Assembly: GCA_038147195.1 (NCBI GenBank)
Contig: JAYQTB010000004.1
Coordinates: 1,178,001-1,242,000, forward strand
Source: Eutrophocola salsuginis
Lineage (GTDB): Bacteria > Pseudomonadota > Gammaproteobacteria > Pseudomonadales > Pseudohongiellaceae
Length of the DNA stretch: 64,000 bases
Reading direction: 5' to 3'
The notes under the pieces were generated by a model. That model was given only the letters and a program-made list of their open reading frames with translations, was not told where the DNA came from and made no database searches. The translations under genes were made by a program, and so were the position numbers. Positions 45,927-55,112 of this stretch are shown piece after piece (positions within the stretch are counted from its first letter, which is position 1; every line of letters begins with the position of its first letter).

Positions 45927-47612
45927 TTAGTGATCGAGCGGTGTCTCTCGGATCTGGAACTGTACCATCTTGCCGGTTGTTCCCTTTCCACCTTCGGTGT
46001 GCCAGATGAGGTGGTTGCCGTAATTTGCCCAAAGTGAGCGGCCCTTCCAGCCTAGGTCTGGATCGTCGATACGACCGTCCAGACCGCGATGGTAGAAGCC
46101 CATCGGGTACGGTACACGCAGGTAGGTCCAGTCGCCGGATTCCGGATCCAGAGCGATTAGCGAATCAGAGTTGGAGCCGGTGATGATCGGCGTATCTTTG
46201 CCGAAACCGCTGACATTGTGCTGGTCTACCCAACCAAAGTAATGGAAGTCGGCAGGAACGTCGCTATTGCCCATCTTTGGACCTGGGGTCTGGTAGAGCG
46301 TCCAGCCAGCCTCACAATGGGTGCCGGTTTCAGTGCCCGGACCGTTCAGGACCGGACACGCGCTGCGATCAAGTTTGGCCCAGTGCGAGGAGCCTGCCAA
46401 AGACACCCAGGGATTGCCCTTGCTGTCCAGGTCCATGCCGCGCGGGTCGAAGCCGGGATCAGGAATCGCATAGACTTCGGCGATACAGGTTTCCGGCGGA
46501 TTGCTGCCGCGATCTAGGCGGATGATGGAACCGAACGGGAAGTCCGCTCCGCTGTCCTCATTAGCGCCCCAAACGATGTTGCTGTTGTTCGGGTCAGGTA
46601 TGACGGTGTACATGTTGTTGCGGATTTCGGTATCAAGGTTTGGATCCTTTTCATCGGCACCCCACGCATTCCACGGACGGGTAATGACGCCGTCACCGTT
46701 GGTATCGATGATCTGCGGACACCAGCCCTGAGACAGCTCCTCGTCATGAGTCTGGTCCCAGATGCGGGTATTGACCCAACCGAAGGCCGGTCCCAGGAGC
46801 TCATTAAAGTACAGGGTGTTGTCTGGGTCGGTGCCAAATTGCAGGTGATGCGTGGCGAAACAGGTGTCAATCAGCTCAAACTTTCCGGTCACAGGATCGA
46901 ACACGGACGCCTGTCTGTTGCTAAACGTCAACGGGTAGTACTGGGCAAACTTGTTGTCGGAATCACGACCGCAGAATGCCGGCTGGTCGTTTCGCACCTT
47001 GGAGGTCATCCATACGCGGCCATCCGGGCCGATCATCGGGTTATGTGGGTCTGCAGGATTGTAGTCCGGTCCCCAAAGGTGCTCAAAACCCCAGAAATTG
47101 GACGGGTTTCCGGGCGCCGGGAAGCGTCCGCGCACAACACGCGGGTCTTCCTTGGTGGGAATGGTATAGAAGTAGGAATCGTTGGTGATCGGATCCACCA
47201 CTGCCAGTGTACCGTGACCGGAGGAGACTGCGTAGGTCGGCCCGTAGGCATTGACCGTGGGGTTGTTCTTGTCGGTCGTGATTTCATCGTGCATGAAGTC
47301 ATGGTCGCCGCCGATATCACGCAGCGTTACAACCACATTGCGCTCGACGCCTGACGGGCGCGGAGGCTGAGGGGGCACCGCGCCTGCTTCGATCTTGCGG
47401 GTCCAGTTGGCCAACATGTCGACCATACCGTTCATGCCAATGCCGGCCAGGTTGGCCGCCATGGAACCGCCTCGTACACCAAGCGTGGTGCGATACCGCC
47501 AGGCTTCCTCGTGGGAGTCAAAGCCGAGATGATCCATGTGGTCGAGTGAGCGGGTAACCTGGTTACCCAGCTGGTGGCAGAATTCGCAGTCGCTCTTGAA
47601 TTCGTGGAGCAT
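45927..47612 (-). CDS. Cytochrome c / beta-propeller (virginiamycin B lyase-like) protein, C-terminal fragment of frameshifted gene
   Basis: 561 residues. It begins within a heme c motif (CEFCHQLGNQVTRS), followed by a short helical region and a long six- to seven-bladed propeller resembling streptogramin-lyase/SMP-30 repeats (HGTLAVVDPITNDSYFY, MIGPDGRVWMTSKVR, GMDLDSKGNPWVSLAGSSHW, ITGSNSDSLIALDPESGDW). In related proteins the heme motif is preceded by a carboxypeptidase-regulatory-like domain in one chain. Here that domain is encoded just upstream in another frame (47563-48093), so the ATG at 47612 is internal. It probably acts in the periplasm; the reaction is unknown. Confidence 0.82.
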   Translation of the reverse strand: MLHEFKSDCEFCHQLGNQVTRSLDHMDHLGFDSHEEAWRYRTTLGVRGGSMAANLAGIGMNGMVDMLANWTRKIEAGAVPPQPPRPSGVERNVVVTLRDIGGDHDFMHDEITTDKNNPTVNAYGPTYAVSSGHGTLAVVDPITNDSYFYTIPTKEDPRVVRGRFPAPGNPSNFWGFEHLWGPDYNPADPHNPMIGPDGRVWMTSKVRNDQPAFCGRDSDNKFAQYYPLTFSNRQASVFDPVTGKFELIDTCFATHHLQFGTDPDNTLYFNELLGPAFGWVNTRIWDQTHDEELSQGWCPQIIDTNGDGVITRPWNAWGADEKDPNLDTEIRNNMYTVIPDPNNSNIVWGANEDSGADFPFGSIIRLDRGSNPPETCIAEVYAIPDPGFDPRGMDLDSKGNPWVSLAGSSHWAKLDRSACPVLNGPGTETGTHCEAGWTLYQTPGPKMGNSDVPADFHYFGWVDQHNVSGFGKDTPIITGSNSDSLIALDPESGDWTYLRVPYPMGFYHRGLDGRIDDPDLGWKGRSLWANYGNHLIWHTEGGKGTTGKMVQFQIRETPLDH

Positions 47613-48093
47613 TTTTCTTCTGGCTAGTTATGGCCGGCATGAAACCGTTGTCGCCGGTGCCGGGAAAACTTTCATCGCCAGGAATTTCGATCAGGGACAG
47701 CCAGTAATCAGGCGGGTAGACTTTGGCAGCGTCAGCAGGCGTCGGAGCAACTCTGGTGGTTAGAGCCACGTCGCGGTCGCCCGGCCGGCCCTCGGTGGTC
47801 TCGGAATCGAGGAGACCGTAACCGCGTACCCAAAGGTTGTAGGTGACATCTGGCAACTGTGGCATGACCCAATGGCCCTGGTCGTCGGTGACAACGATCT
47901 TGATGAAGCCGGTATTCAGCTCGTTGGTCTCTGCGATCACCCAGACGCCCGCTTCCGGGCCGTTTTCGCTGGTGACGGTGCCGGTGATATAACCATCCGG
48001 ATATTTGCGTTCACTGAACCCGGGAACCTGGGCCATCAATGCCGTGCTGACGACCAGCAGGCCAAGCGCCATGGCTCTAAAAAAAGTCTTCAT
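47563..48093 (-). CDS. Carboxypeptidase-regulatory-like domain, N-terminal fragment of frameshifted lyase-like gene
   Basis: 176 residues of which ~155 are genuine. AGGAGG precedes ATG 48093. A signal peptide ends near TALMAQ, then a beta-sandwich domain (GYITGTVTSENGPEAGVWVIAE, IVVTDDQGHWVMPQLPDVTYNLWVRGYGL) and a linker up to PAITSQKK. After the five-A run (plus-strand T run 47612-47616) the frame runs out. Removing one A joins SQKK directly to MLHEFKSDCEFCHQ of the following fragment and restores a ~720-residue protein of familiar layout. Either a real mutation or a homopolymer base-calling error. Confidence 0.8.
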   Translation of the reverse strand: MKTFFRAMALGLLVVSTALMAQVPGFSERKYPDGYITGTVTSENGPEAGVWVIAETNELNTGFIKIVVTDDQGHWVMPQLPDVTYNLWVRGYGLLDSETTEGRPGDRDVALTTRVAPTPADAAKVYPPDYWLSLIEIPGDESFPGTGDNGFMPAITSQKKNAPRIQERLRILPPAG

Positions 48094-48403
48094 AGATCCT
48101 CCTGAGGTAATCCCTGGGATTTGGAAAGTGGATATGCGGTCAAAACCGGACTAAAAATTTGCAGGAATTCTTGGTCTGATTCCTTCTTCTTAAAGGCCGA
48201 AGAGTATACCCGAACTCCATTTTGGACATAAAGCCTTTATCCGCTGAAATCCCTGATTTTCCAAGGTTTCTGCAGGGTTCCGTTTTGGGGGTATACACAA
48301 TACAATCTTTGGCCTTCCAGCCGTAACTGCAAGCGCCTGCCAGCGTAGTTGTCGGCCCCCGTTTTCGGTCGCGCCTCACGAAAACCGCCAGCAAGAGGAA
48401 CCC
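48094..48403. promoter_or_regulatory. Divergent promoter region with a GTATACCC inverted pair
   Basis: About 310 bp separates the divergent lyase-like and malate synthase genes. GTATACCC (48204-48211) and GGGTATAC (48289-48296) form an inverted pair 77 bp apart, as could be used by a dimeric regulator acting on both promoters. Ribosome sites are clear at each end (AGGAGG for the minus gene, AGAGGA for the plus gene). No convincing gene lies in between. Confidence 0.35.
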
Positions 48404-50589
48404 ATGTCCAACAATATCGCCGCCAACAGCCTGCAGATCAGCCAGGTACTATACGATTTCATCGAAAAGGAGGCTGCTCCCTACACGGGCATCACCCCTG
48501 ATCATTTCTGGAAGTCGCTGTCCCGGATCGTGGCGGATTTTGCCCCAGAAACAGGGAGTTACTGGCGAAACGCGATGCCTTGCAAAAGCAAATCGACGCC
48601 TGGCACAAAAAACACGACATGGCGTACTACCTGGCCCACTTTGAGGAGTACAAGACATTCTTGCAGGACATCGGCTACCTCGTACCCGAGGGGCCCGACT
48701 TCAAGGTCAGCACCTGGAATTCCGACTTCGAGATCTCCATCGTGTCCGGCCCGCAACTGGTCGTTCCCGTCATGAACGCCCGTTATGCCCTCAATGCCGC
48801 CAATGCGCGCTGGGGCAGCCTGTACGACGCACTCTACGGCACCGATGTCATTCCCTTCACCGGCAACGAGAAGAAAGGCTACGATCTCGACCGCGGCCAG
48901 AAGGTCATCGACTGGGCCGACGATTTCCTTGACCAGGCCATTCCCCTGGAAAACGGCCGCCACGCCCAGGTGCGTGAGTACACCCTGATCAACCAGGATG
49001 GCCATATCGTCCTGAAAGTGGAACTGGAGGACGGCACCTATTCGCAGCTGACCAACCAGGACAAGCTGGTCGGCTGGCAGGGTTTCTCCGAGGCGCCCGA
49101 AGCTCTACTCTTCGTCAACCACGGCATGCATATCGAAATGCAGATCGACGGCGATCACTTCATCGGCAAACAACACCATGCCAACATCCGGGATATCGTA
49201 ATGGAATCGGCAATGACGACGATCCAGGACTGTGAGGACTCTGTGGCTGCCGTTGACGGCAGCGACAAGGTGGACGTCTACCGCAACTGGCTCGGCCTAA
49301 TGCGCGGCACACTGCAGGCGAATTTTCAGAAGCGCGAAAAAACCTACACGCGCGTGCTCAACCAGGACCGCTTCTACAAGGGCACCAGTGGTGAAACCGT
49401 TTCCATGCAGGGCCGCAGCCTGCTGCTGGTGCGCAACGTCGGCCACCTGATGACAACCGATGCGGTGCTGGACAGGCAGGGCAACGAAATTCCCGAGGGC
49501 ATTCTCGATGCCATGGTCACCACCCTGTGCGGCATCCACGACCTACAGCGCAACAGCCCCTACCGCAACAGCCGCAACGGCAACATCTACATCGTGAAGC
49601 CGAAGATGCATGGTCCTGAAGAAGCGGCGTTCACCAATGATCTTTTCAACGCCGTCGAGGACGCCCTCGGCCTCAAGCGCAACACCATCAAGGTAGGCGT
49701 CATGGATGAGGAGCGCCGCACTAGCGTTAACCTTAAGGAATGCATTCGCGCCGTGAAGGAACGCGTATTCTTCATCAACACCGGTTTCCTCGACCGTACC
49801 GGCGACGAAATCCACACCAGCATGCATGCCGGCCCCTTCCTGCCCAAATCGGCCGTCAAAGGTGAACCCTGGATCAGCGCCTATGAAGATTCCAACGTCG
49901 ATATCGGCATCCGCTGTGGTTTCATCGGCAAGGCCCAGATCGGCAAGGGCATGTGGGCGATACCCGACAAGATGGCGGACATGATGATGCAGAAAGTGGC
50001 CCACCCGAACGTCGGCGCGAGCTGCGCCTGGGTGCCCTCGCCCACTGCCGCCACCCTGCACGCCATTCACTATCACCAGATCAACGTCACCCGGACGCAG
50101 CGCCGGCTCGCCACACGCAATCCCGCCAGCGTGGATGACATTCTGCGCATTCCGCTAATGGTAAATAACACACTCGTGCCAGAGCAGATACAGAAGGAAA
50201 TTGACAATAATGCCCAGGGCATCCTCGGCTACGTGGTGCGCTGGATCGACCAGGGTGTCGGTTGCTCCAAGGTCCCGGACATAAACAATGTCGGCCTCAT
50301 GGAGGACCGCGCCACCTGCCGCATTTCCAGTCAGCACATCGCTAACTGGCTGTGCCATGGCATCTGCACGCAGGAACAGGTGATGGAAAGCATGAAACGT
50401 ATGGCAAAGATCGTCGATGAACAGAATGCCGGCGACCCCGAATACATGCCGATGGCGCCCGGATACGACGGTGTCGCCTTCAAGGCGGCTTGCGACCTCG
50501 TGTTTAAGGGTAAAGAGCAGCCCAACGGGTATACCGAGCCGGTCCTGCATTCACGACGTAAGGAACTGAAGGTAAAGCTGGCCGACTGA
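48404..50589 (+). pseudogene. glcB: Malate synthase G, frameshifted near its N-terminus
   Basis: Malate synthase G (usually ~720 residues) condenses glyoxylate and acetyl-CoA to malate. The first ~49 codons give the normal N-terminus (LQISQVLYDFIEKEAAPYTG ... IVADFAPE). Restoring one A in the AAA run at 48549-48551 would continue as NRELLAKRDALQKQIDAWH into the long frame that runs to 50589. That frame contains all domain marks: GFSEAPEALLFVNHGMHIEM, MESAMTTIQDCEDSVAAVD, the metal and glyoxylate region, WVPSPTAATLHAIHYHQ and CRISSQHIANWLCHGI. An internal ATG at 48580 could start a product lacking ~58 residues. A homopolymer sequencing error is as likely as real inactivation. Confidence 0.88.
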
Positions 50590-50614
50590 CCAGAATTAAT
50601 AACAGGGGATAACC

Positions 50615-51415
50615 ATGAAAACCACTTTACTCAAACTGTTACCCATACTGGCCGCAGCCTCTTTTTACCAATCCTCCTTAGCACAGACAGCGGCACCAAA
50701 TACCACAGGCATAAGTGCCGGGCATACCCACTTGATCGTGCCGGATGTGGCGAAGCACCGAGCAATCTGGAAGACCCTTGGTGGCATCGAACGCTCTTCT
50801 GGTCGCCTGCAGCCTTTAATGTTTCCTGGCATGTTCATCCTACTGCGCGAAGGCGAGCCAACAACAGCCTCCATCAATACCACGGCCAACCATATCGGAT
50901 TCACGGTAAATGACTATGGGGCCTACAAAGCCAAGCTGGAGTCCATTGGCGCCAGCATCTTCTATGATGACGGTAGCAGCCAGGTGCTCGCAGATCTGCC
51001 TGATGGTGTACGCTTCGAGTTTGCGGTCGATCCTGAACAGGTCGAACCCATCAAATTTCATCACACACACCTGTCACCCGTCGATGCCGAAGGCCTACGC
51101 CAATGGTACGTGGATGTGTTTGGTGCCGAGGTCGGCGAACGCCGCAATTTACCCTCTGCAGTAGTTCCCGGAGGTCGAGTTGACTTTATACCAAATCGAA
51201 CAGGGGAACCGATGTCAACTCAAGGATCAGCGATTGACCATATTGGATTTGAAGTGTCAAATCTTCAGGATTTCGCAGTTAGGTTAGAACAGATGGGGAT
51301 TACCTTCGATCGCACTCCCGAGTGCATAGAGGGAATAAATCTTTGTATTGCATTTATTAGCGATCCCTCAGGCACCTACATCGAACTTACAGAAGGTCTT
51401 TCTAAAATAAATTAG
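50615..51415 (+). CDS. Secreted VOC (glyoxalase/bleomycin-resistance) family protein, mosaic 3' end
   Basis: 266 residues: signal peptide (to about SSLAQ) and two beta-alpha-beta-beta-beta VOC modules (GHTHLIVPDVAKHRAIWKTL and FHHTHLSPVDAEGLRQWYVD). A periplasmic metal-dependent lyase, isomerase or ring-cleavage-like role is possible; substrate unknown. From about base 51175 the composition drops from GC-rich to AT-rich inside the gene, and the same segment of sequence (NRxGxP...IDHxGFEVxNLQ) reappears GC-rich downstream at 52144-52380. The last ~80 codons therefore seem to have been replaced by a foreign allele. It lies 25 bp after glcB. Confidence 0.83.
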   Translation: MKTTLLKLLPILAAASFYQSSLAQTAAPNTTGISAGHTHLIVPDVAKHRAIWKTLGGIERSSGRLQPLMFPGMFILLREGEPTTASINTTANHIGFTVNDYGAYKAKLESIGASIFYDDGSSQVLADLPDGVRFEFAVDPEQVEPIKFHHTHLSPVDAEGLRQWYVDVFGAEVGERRNLPSAVVPGGRVDFIPNRTGEPMSTQGSAIDHIGFEVSNLQDFAVRLEQMGITFDRTPECIEGINLCIAFISDPSGTYIELTEGLSKIN

Positions 51416-51513
51416 TGTGCCTGTTGAATTAAAATTAATTTAGATTCGAAATTCATAAGACAAAATGTAACCAGACTTGTATATCTCGCCTTAGCAAAGT
51501 AACTAAAAACTAT

Positions 51514-52143
51514 ATGGAAATAATAGATTTATTCCCACAAACAATAGCACACTCTGAACTTAAGAGTCTTACGCCGGAAGTCATAGTCAAAGCAATAAAT
51601 TTAATTGACTTAGATTCTCAAGAAGGCCTTGAGGGTGATGGCACCTGGACGCATGAGCAACAAATCCTAAATAATCCTTTGTTCCATGAGGTCAAAAAGG
51701 AAATTATCGAGATTTGTTTGGAATACGCTCTGACACTACAGCATGACGTCAGACGAATCGGAATTTGTAATTCATGGGGAAATGTCGTTCGTCTAAATGA
51801 AAGTATACGTTACCACAGTCACGATAATAGTTACGTCAGTGGTGTTTTTTACCTAACTGAAGGATCGCAACTCAACATTCTTAAACCTACCGGTAGTGAG
51901 ATATTTGGTTGTTTTGCACCAAACAAACTCAAAAAGGAAATTCCGGAAGAAAACTTTCGATCTTGGGACTCCTTTAATGTGCCACCAAAACCAGGGAGGA
52001 TTGTTATTTTCCCCTCCGGCCTAAAACACTCCGTCTTAAAATCAGGAAGTCCAGAAAAAAGATATTCCATCGCTTTTAATGCAATCCCGCTTGGAGAGTT
52101 TGGCATTCCATCAAGTAGAATACGCATAGAAATTCCAGACTAG
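51514..52143 (+). CDS. 2-oxoglutarate/Fe(II) oxygenase (TIGR02466-like)
   Basis: 209 residues. FPQTIAHSEL near the start, then WGNVVRLNESIRYHSHDNSYVSGVFYL and FPSGLKHSVLKSGSPEKRYSIAFN give the His/Asp...His iron-binding pattern and the Arg that binds 2-oxoglutarate, as in the small putative 2OG oxygenases of marine bacteria and phages. Cytoplasmic. The reaction is unknown, probably hydroxylation of a small molecule or residue. Base composition and codon use are clearly more AT-rich than the neighbours, like the tail of the VOC gene before it, so it likely arrived with that tail in one transfer event. Confidence 0.82.
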   Translation: MEIIDLFPQTIAHSELKSLTPEVIVKAINLIDLDSQEGLEGDGTWTHEQQILNNPLFHEVKKEIIEICLEYALTLQHDVRRIGICNSWGNVVRLNESIRYHSHDNSYVSGVFYLTEGSQLNILKPTGSEIFGCFAPNKLKKEIPEENFRSWDSFNVPPKPGRIVIFPSGLKHSVLKSGSPEKRYSIAFNAIPLGEFGIPSSRIRIEIPD

Positions 52144-52380
52144 TCTCTATCTCCAATCGCAACGGCGACCCGCGGCCACCCGGGGCACGGACATCGATCA
52201 TTTCGGGTTCGAAGTTGTGAACCTTCAGGCCTTTGCTGCCCGGCGGGCATAACATTTGACCTCGCCCCAGAATGCAAAGAGGCAATTAACCTGTGCATCG
52301 CCTTTATCACTGGCCCCAAAGGCACATATTTCGAGCTCACCCAGGGGGTGGCCAACATTAAGGAACCGGTACCACGGTAA
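52144..52380 (+). pseudogene. Displaced native 3' end of the VOC gene
   Basis: Directly after the oxygenase stop, a GC-rich stretch encodes SNRNGDP, SIDHFGFEVVNLQAFAAR, then after a small deletion and frame change GITFDLAPECKEAINLCIAF and ITGPKGTYFELTQGVANI, ending at TAA 52378-52380. It parallels the last ~78 codons of the VOC protein at 50615 (NRTGEP, AIDHIGFEVSNLQDFAVR, GITFDRTPECIEGINLCIAF). It has no start, so it is a remnant, best explained as the original C-terminal coding end cut off when the AT-rich block was inserted. Confidence 0.8.
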
Positions 52381-52427
52381 ATAAATTACATTAAGTATTT
52401 AATATAAATTATTAATTTATTAATTTA

Positions 52428-54476
52428 TTAATTATCCGGCAAGGCAAAGACGTACAGGTTGTTGCCGGACCCGTTATCGATGTTCAGGCGCACCGGACCC
52501 ATGGTGCCGTTGCTGATGCCGGGAGCCGACAGGTTATTGCCTGTAATCACGGCTATGTACTGACGACCATCAACACTGTAGGTGATATTGCTGGTCGAGA
52601 TCGGCCCGCCGAGCACCGTTTCCCACAGAACCTCCCCGGTATCCAGGTCTTGGGCCCGGAAGCGACGGTTGACGTCACCCCAGAACAACAGGTCCCCGCC
52701 GGTCGTAAGGATGGATGCCGTGGTCGGGATCATCCCGGTATGCCAGTAGTCGATTTCCCCGGTTTCCATGTTGACCTTCGCCATACCGTTCAATTCGTCA
52801 GGCGAAGTTCCCGGCGCACTGATGCCGATCCGGCTCTGCGGCATTGCCGGCAGGCTTTCAGAGGCCGGCATGGCGGAGGTCATGTTGAGGCAGTTGCGCA
52901 CGAAGGGTACATACATGGCATTGCGTTCTGGGTTGTAGGAGCTGGGCCAGTACGAGCGGGTGTTGAAGTAACAGATTATGCGGTGGGCGCCGGGTTCGGT
53001 CAGCAGCAGGTCGCGGTTGATGGTGGTCAGTCCTGTGTTGACGTCGATATCCTCGATCAGGAAGTTCTCATGTTCTTCCGGGAATGGCAGCGCCCATAGA
53101 AATTCACCAGTGTGCTTGTCCAGTACCCATAAGCCACCCCCTTCCCCGACGTTGACCACCACGTCGCGCTCCTGGCCGACCACTGCCGGGTTGATCCATT
53201 TCACGTGCTCCGGGTCCGGATTGACTCGCGTGTGAAAAATGATCCGCTCCTCGTTCATGTCCTCGTCCCAGTCGTCACCCGGAAGGTGCTGGTAGTACCA
53301 TGCCAAGTTGCCTGTGTCCGGGTCGATGGCCACGGTGGAATTACTGTACAGCTCGGCCGGCGCCTGCAGGGGTACGGCGAAGGAATCTCCACCATGGCGA
53401 TCGTAACGGGTATAGGGTGACGGGTTGGCGATGCCCCAGTAAATAAGGTCAGATTCGGGATCGTAGGAACCGGGCAATCCCCAGGCGGAGGCTCTGCGGT
53501 CGTCCAGCGGTACACCGGCCCAGGTATCGTAGCCCGGCGGCTGGTCAGGCGACTGGGTTGTAAAGAATGTCCATTGCAGTTCGCCGGTCAGGGCATCATG
53601 GGCGGTGATCACGCAATCGGCGCGGGTACGGCAGGTGCCGGCAGACAAGACCTTGCCATCAGCCACGAAGGTGCCGGAAGTGATGTCGCGGCCGTTACTC
53701 TCGCTGCGCCAACGTTGCTCTCCGGTGACCGCGTCGATGGCGATGATCGAGCCATCGGAAGCGCCGAAATAAACCATATCCTGGTAGATGGACATGGTCT
53801 TTGAACGGCCCGCCCGACCGGCCTGGATTTCCGGCGTATGGCGCCAGATAAGGTCACCCGTCGTGGCATCCAGGGCAACGATGGTGGCATCCGGCATGGT
53901 CAGGTACATGACCCCGTCATAGACAGTTGGAATGGTTTCAGTCACGCCATCGGGCAAACCCAGGGACCACGCCAGGCCGAGTTCCCCGACATTGTTCCGG
54001 TTGACCTGGTCCAACGGGCTGAAGCGCTGGGCGTCGAAGGTGCGGCTGAACATGAGCCAGTCGGCTGGATCGGGATTGGCCAGCATGGCGTCTGTCACAG
54101 GGCGGTAATTCTCGATGGAAGACATGGAGGCCAATGGATTGAAGGAAGTAGCGTTTTCCATCGAGGAAGGGCTGAAATTGACGGCTAGGAATCGCACGTA
54201 GTCCACCAGTGCTGGCATCTGCCCGTCATCAATTACTACAGGCGGCATACCCTTTTCCGGGTTGCCGGTGCGCAGGAAGGCGATCAACGCCTGGTCGTCC
54301 TCGCTGCCCACGCGTTCGAGAATACTGGGGCCCAGCGTACCGCCGGAGCCGTTTGAACCATGGCAGTGGGCGCATATGCCGTTGAAGACTTCGGCGCCTT
54401 CGGCCAACTCCTGGGCGGGTGCGACAGCGGTATACAGGCTGGTCAGTACTAAGAAGGAGAGGCATAGCTGTTTCAT
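52428..54476 (-). CDS. PQQ-dependent quinohemoprotein dehydrogenase, N-terminal cytochrome c
   Basis: 682 residues. A signal peptide ends near VAPAQ, then a cytochrome c domain comes first (CAHCHGSNGSGG, axial Met candidate in KGMPPV) and the PQQ propeller follows (DWLMFSRTFDAQRFSPLDQVN, DATTGDLIWRH, DAVTGEQRW, DPDTGNLAWYYQHLPGDDWDED). Domain order is the reverse of the two other dehydrogenases here, and the vicinal Cys-Cys pair expected after the first blades is absent (that position reads SKTMSIYQDMVYFG). It may be a divergent alcohol dehydrogenase or related propeller enzyme. Substrate unknown; periplasmic. Confidence 0.88.
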   Translation of the reverse strand: MKQLCLSFLVLTSLYTAVAPAQELAEGAEVFNGICAHCHGSNGSGGTLGPSILERVGSEDDQALIAFLRTGNPEKGMPPVVIDDGQMPALVDYVRFLAVNFSPSSMENATSFNPLASMSSIENYRPVTDAMLANPDPADWLMFSRTFDAQRFSPLDQVNRNNVGELGLAWSLGLPDGVTETIPTVYDGVMYLTMPDATIVALDATTGDLIWRHTPEIQAGRAGRSKTMSIYQDMVYFGASDGSIIAIDAVTGEQRWRSESNGRDITSGTFVADGKVLSAGTCRTRADCVITAHDALTGELQWTFFTTQSPDQPPGYDTWAGVPLDDRRASAWGLPGSYDPESDLIYWGIANPSPYTRYDRHGGDSFAVPLQAPAELYSNSTVAIDPDTGNLAWYYQHLPGDDWDEDMNEERIIFHTRVNPDPEHVKWINPAVVGQERDVVVNVGEGGGLWVLDKHTGEFLWALPFPEEHENFLIEDIDVNTGLTTINRDLLLTEPGAHRIICYFNTRSYWPSSYNPERNAMYVPFVRNCLNMTSAMPASESLPAMPQSRIGISAPGTSPDELNGMAKVNMETGEIDYWHTGMIPTTASILTTGGDLLFWGDVNRRFRAQDLDTGEVLWETVLGGPISTSNITYSVDGRQYIAVITGNNLSAPGISNGTMGPVRLNIDNGSGNNLYVFALPDN

Positions 54477-54553
54477 GGTGATCTTCCGTCTGAAATCGAG
54501 GTTGGGATTATGGCATTGTTTTTCACGGGCAGCACAGTGTACACCTTAGCTTC

Positions 54554-54910
54554 TCATTCCATCTGCCAGTCGTTGATCATCCTGTATCTGACCGTTCTTT
54601 TCCGTTTGAATTTACCATCATCGATGTTATAGATGCCCCAGCTGATAATGCGCATCACCTACACTATCTTCAGCGGCAGGCCCCAGAAGCTGTCGTCCCA
54701 GTCCCTGATCACCTCGAAGATTGTGGGGATTTCCCCGGCAAGCTAGTTGCCGTCCCTGATGAAGGTCAGGTCGTTAATATTAAAGAATCAGAGGGACTCG
54801 TTTTAAGCCTTGCGGCTCATGCCGGCTTCCGCGGTAAAGACTGTAATAGGTAATATCAGCAGCAGACACAGCACTGCGTCATGCCATATTTTTATGATTA
54901 TTCGTACCAT
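54554..54910 (-). pseudogene. Small secreted-protein relic with four in-frame stops
   Basis: From ATG 54910 to TGA 54554 the frame is a constant 119 codons with a signal peptide (IIKIWHDAVLCLLLILPITV, then FTAEAG) and a plausible mature part (INDLTFIRDGN, LAGEIPTIFEVIRDWDDSFW, GLPLKIV, VMRIISWGIYNIDDGKFKRK). It is interrupted by TAA, TGA, TAG and TAG. All four could be C-to-T changes of Gln or Arg codons. No family recognised. It fills most of the 640-bp gap between the PQQ dehydrogenase and the Tat-exported hydrolase; the rest of the gap shows nothing. Confidence 0.5.
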
Positions 54911-55112
54911 CCAGAATCCCTTCACCCGTGCCTAACCACTGTAAATACTCACTGACAAGCATACTGCAGACAGATCGACGCCAGAACTTGCGGGCTTCTG
55001 CCGGCAATAGACTTTGCTGACGCGTATGGCTATTCTTGGTTGCGAATAATAGCGGCAATCTCATCCGCCCAACAAAAAAAACCACACTGCAGACTATTTA
55101 AGGGGATTCACC

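Noticed and set aside
48140..48394. 84-codon minus-strand frame in the lyase-glcB gap
   Set aside because: No signal peptide, domain or ribosome site; it covers the divergent promoter region.
54879..55085. 68-codon minus-strand frame before the Tat-exported hydrolase
   Set aside because: No protein-like features; it overlaps the start of a better-supported relic in another frame.
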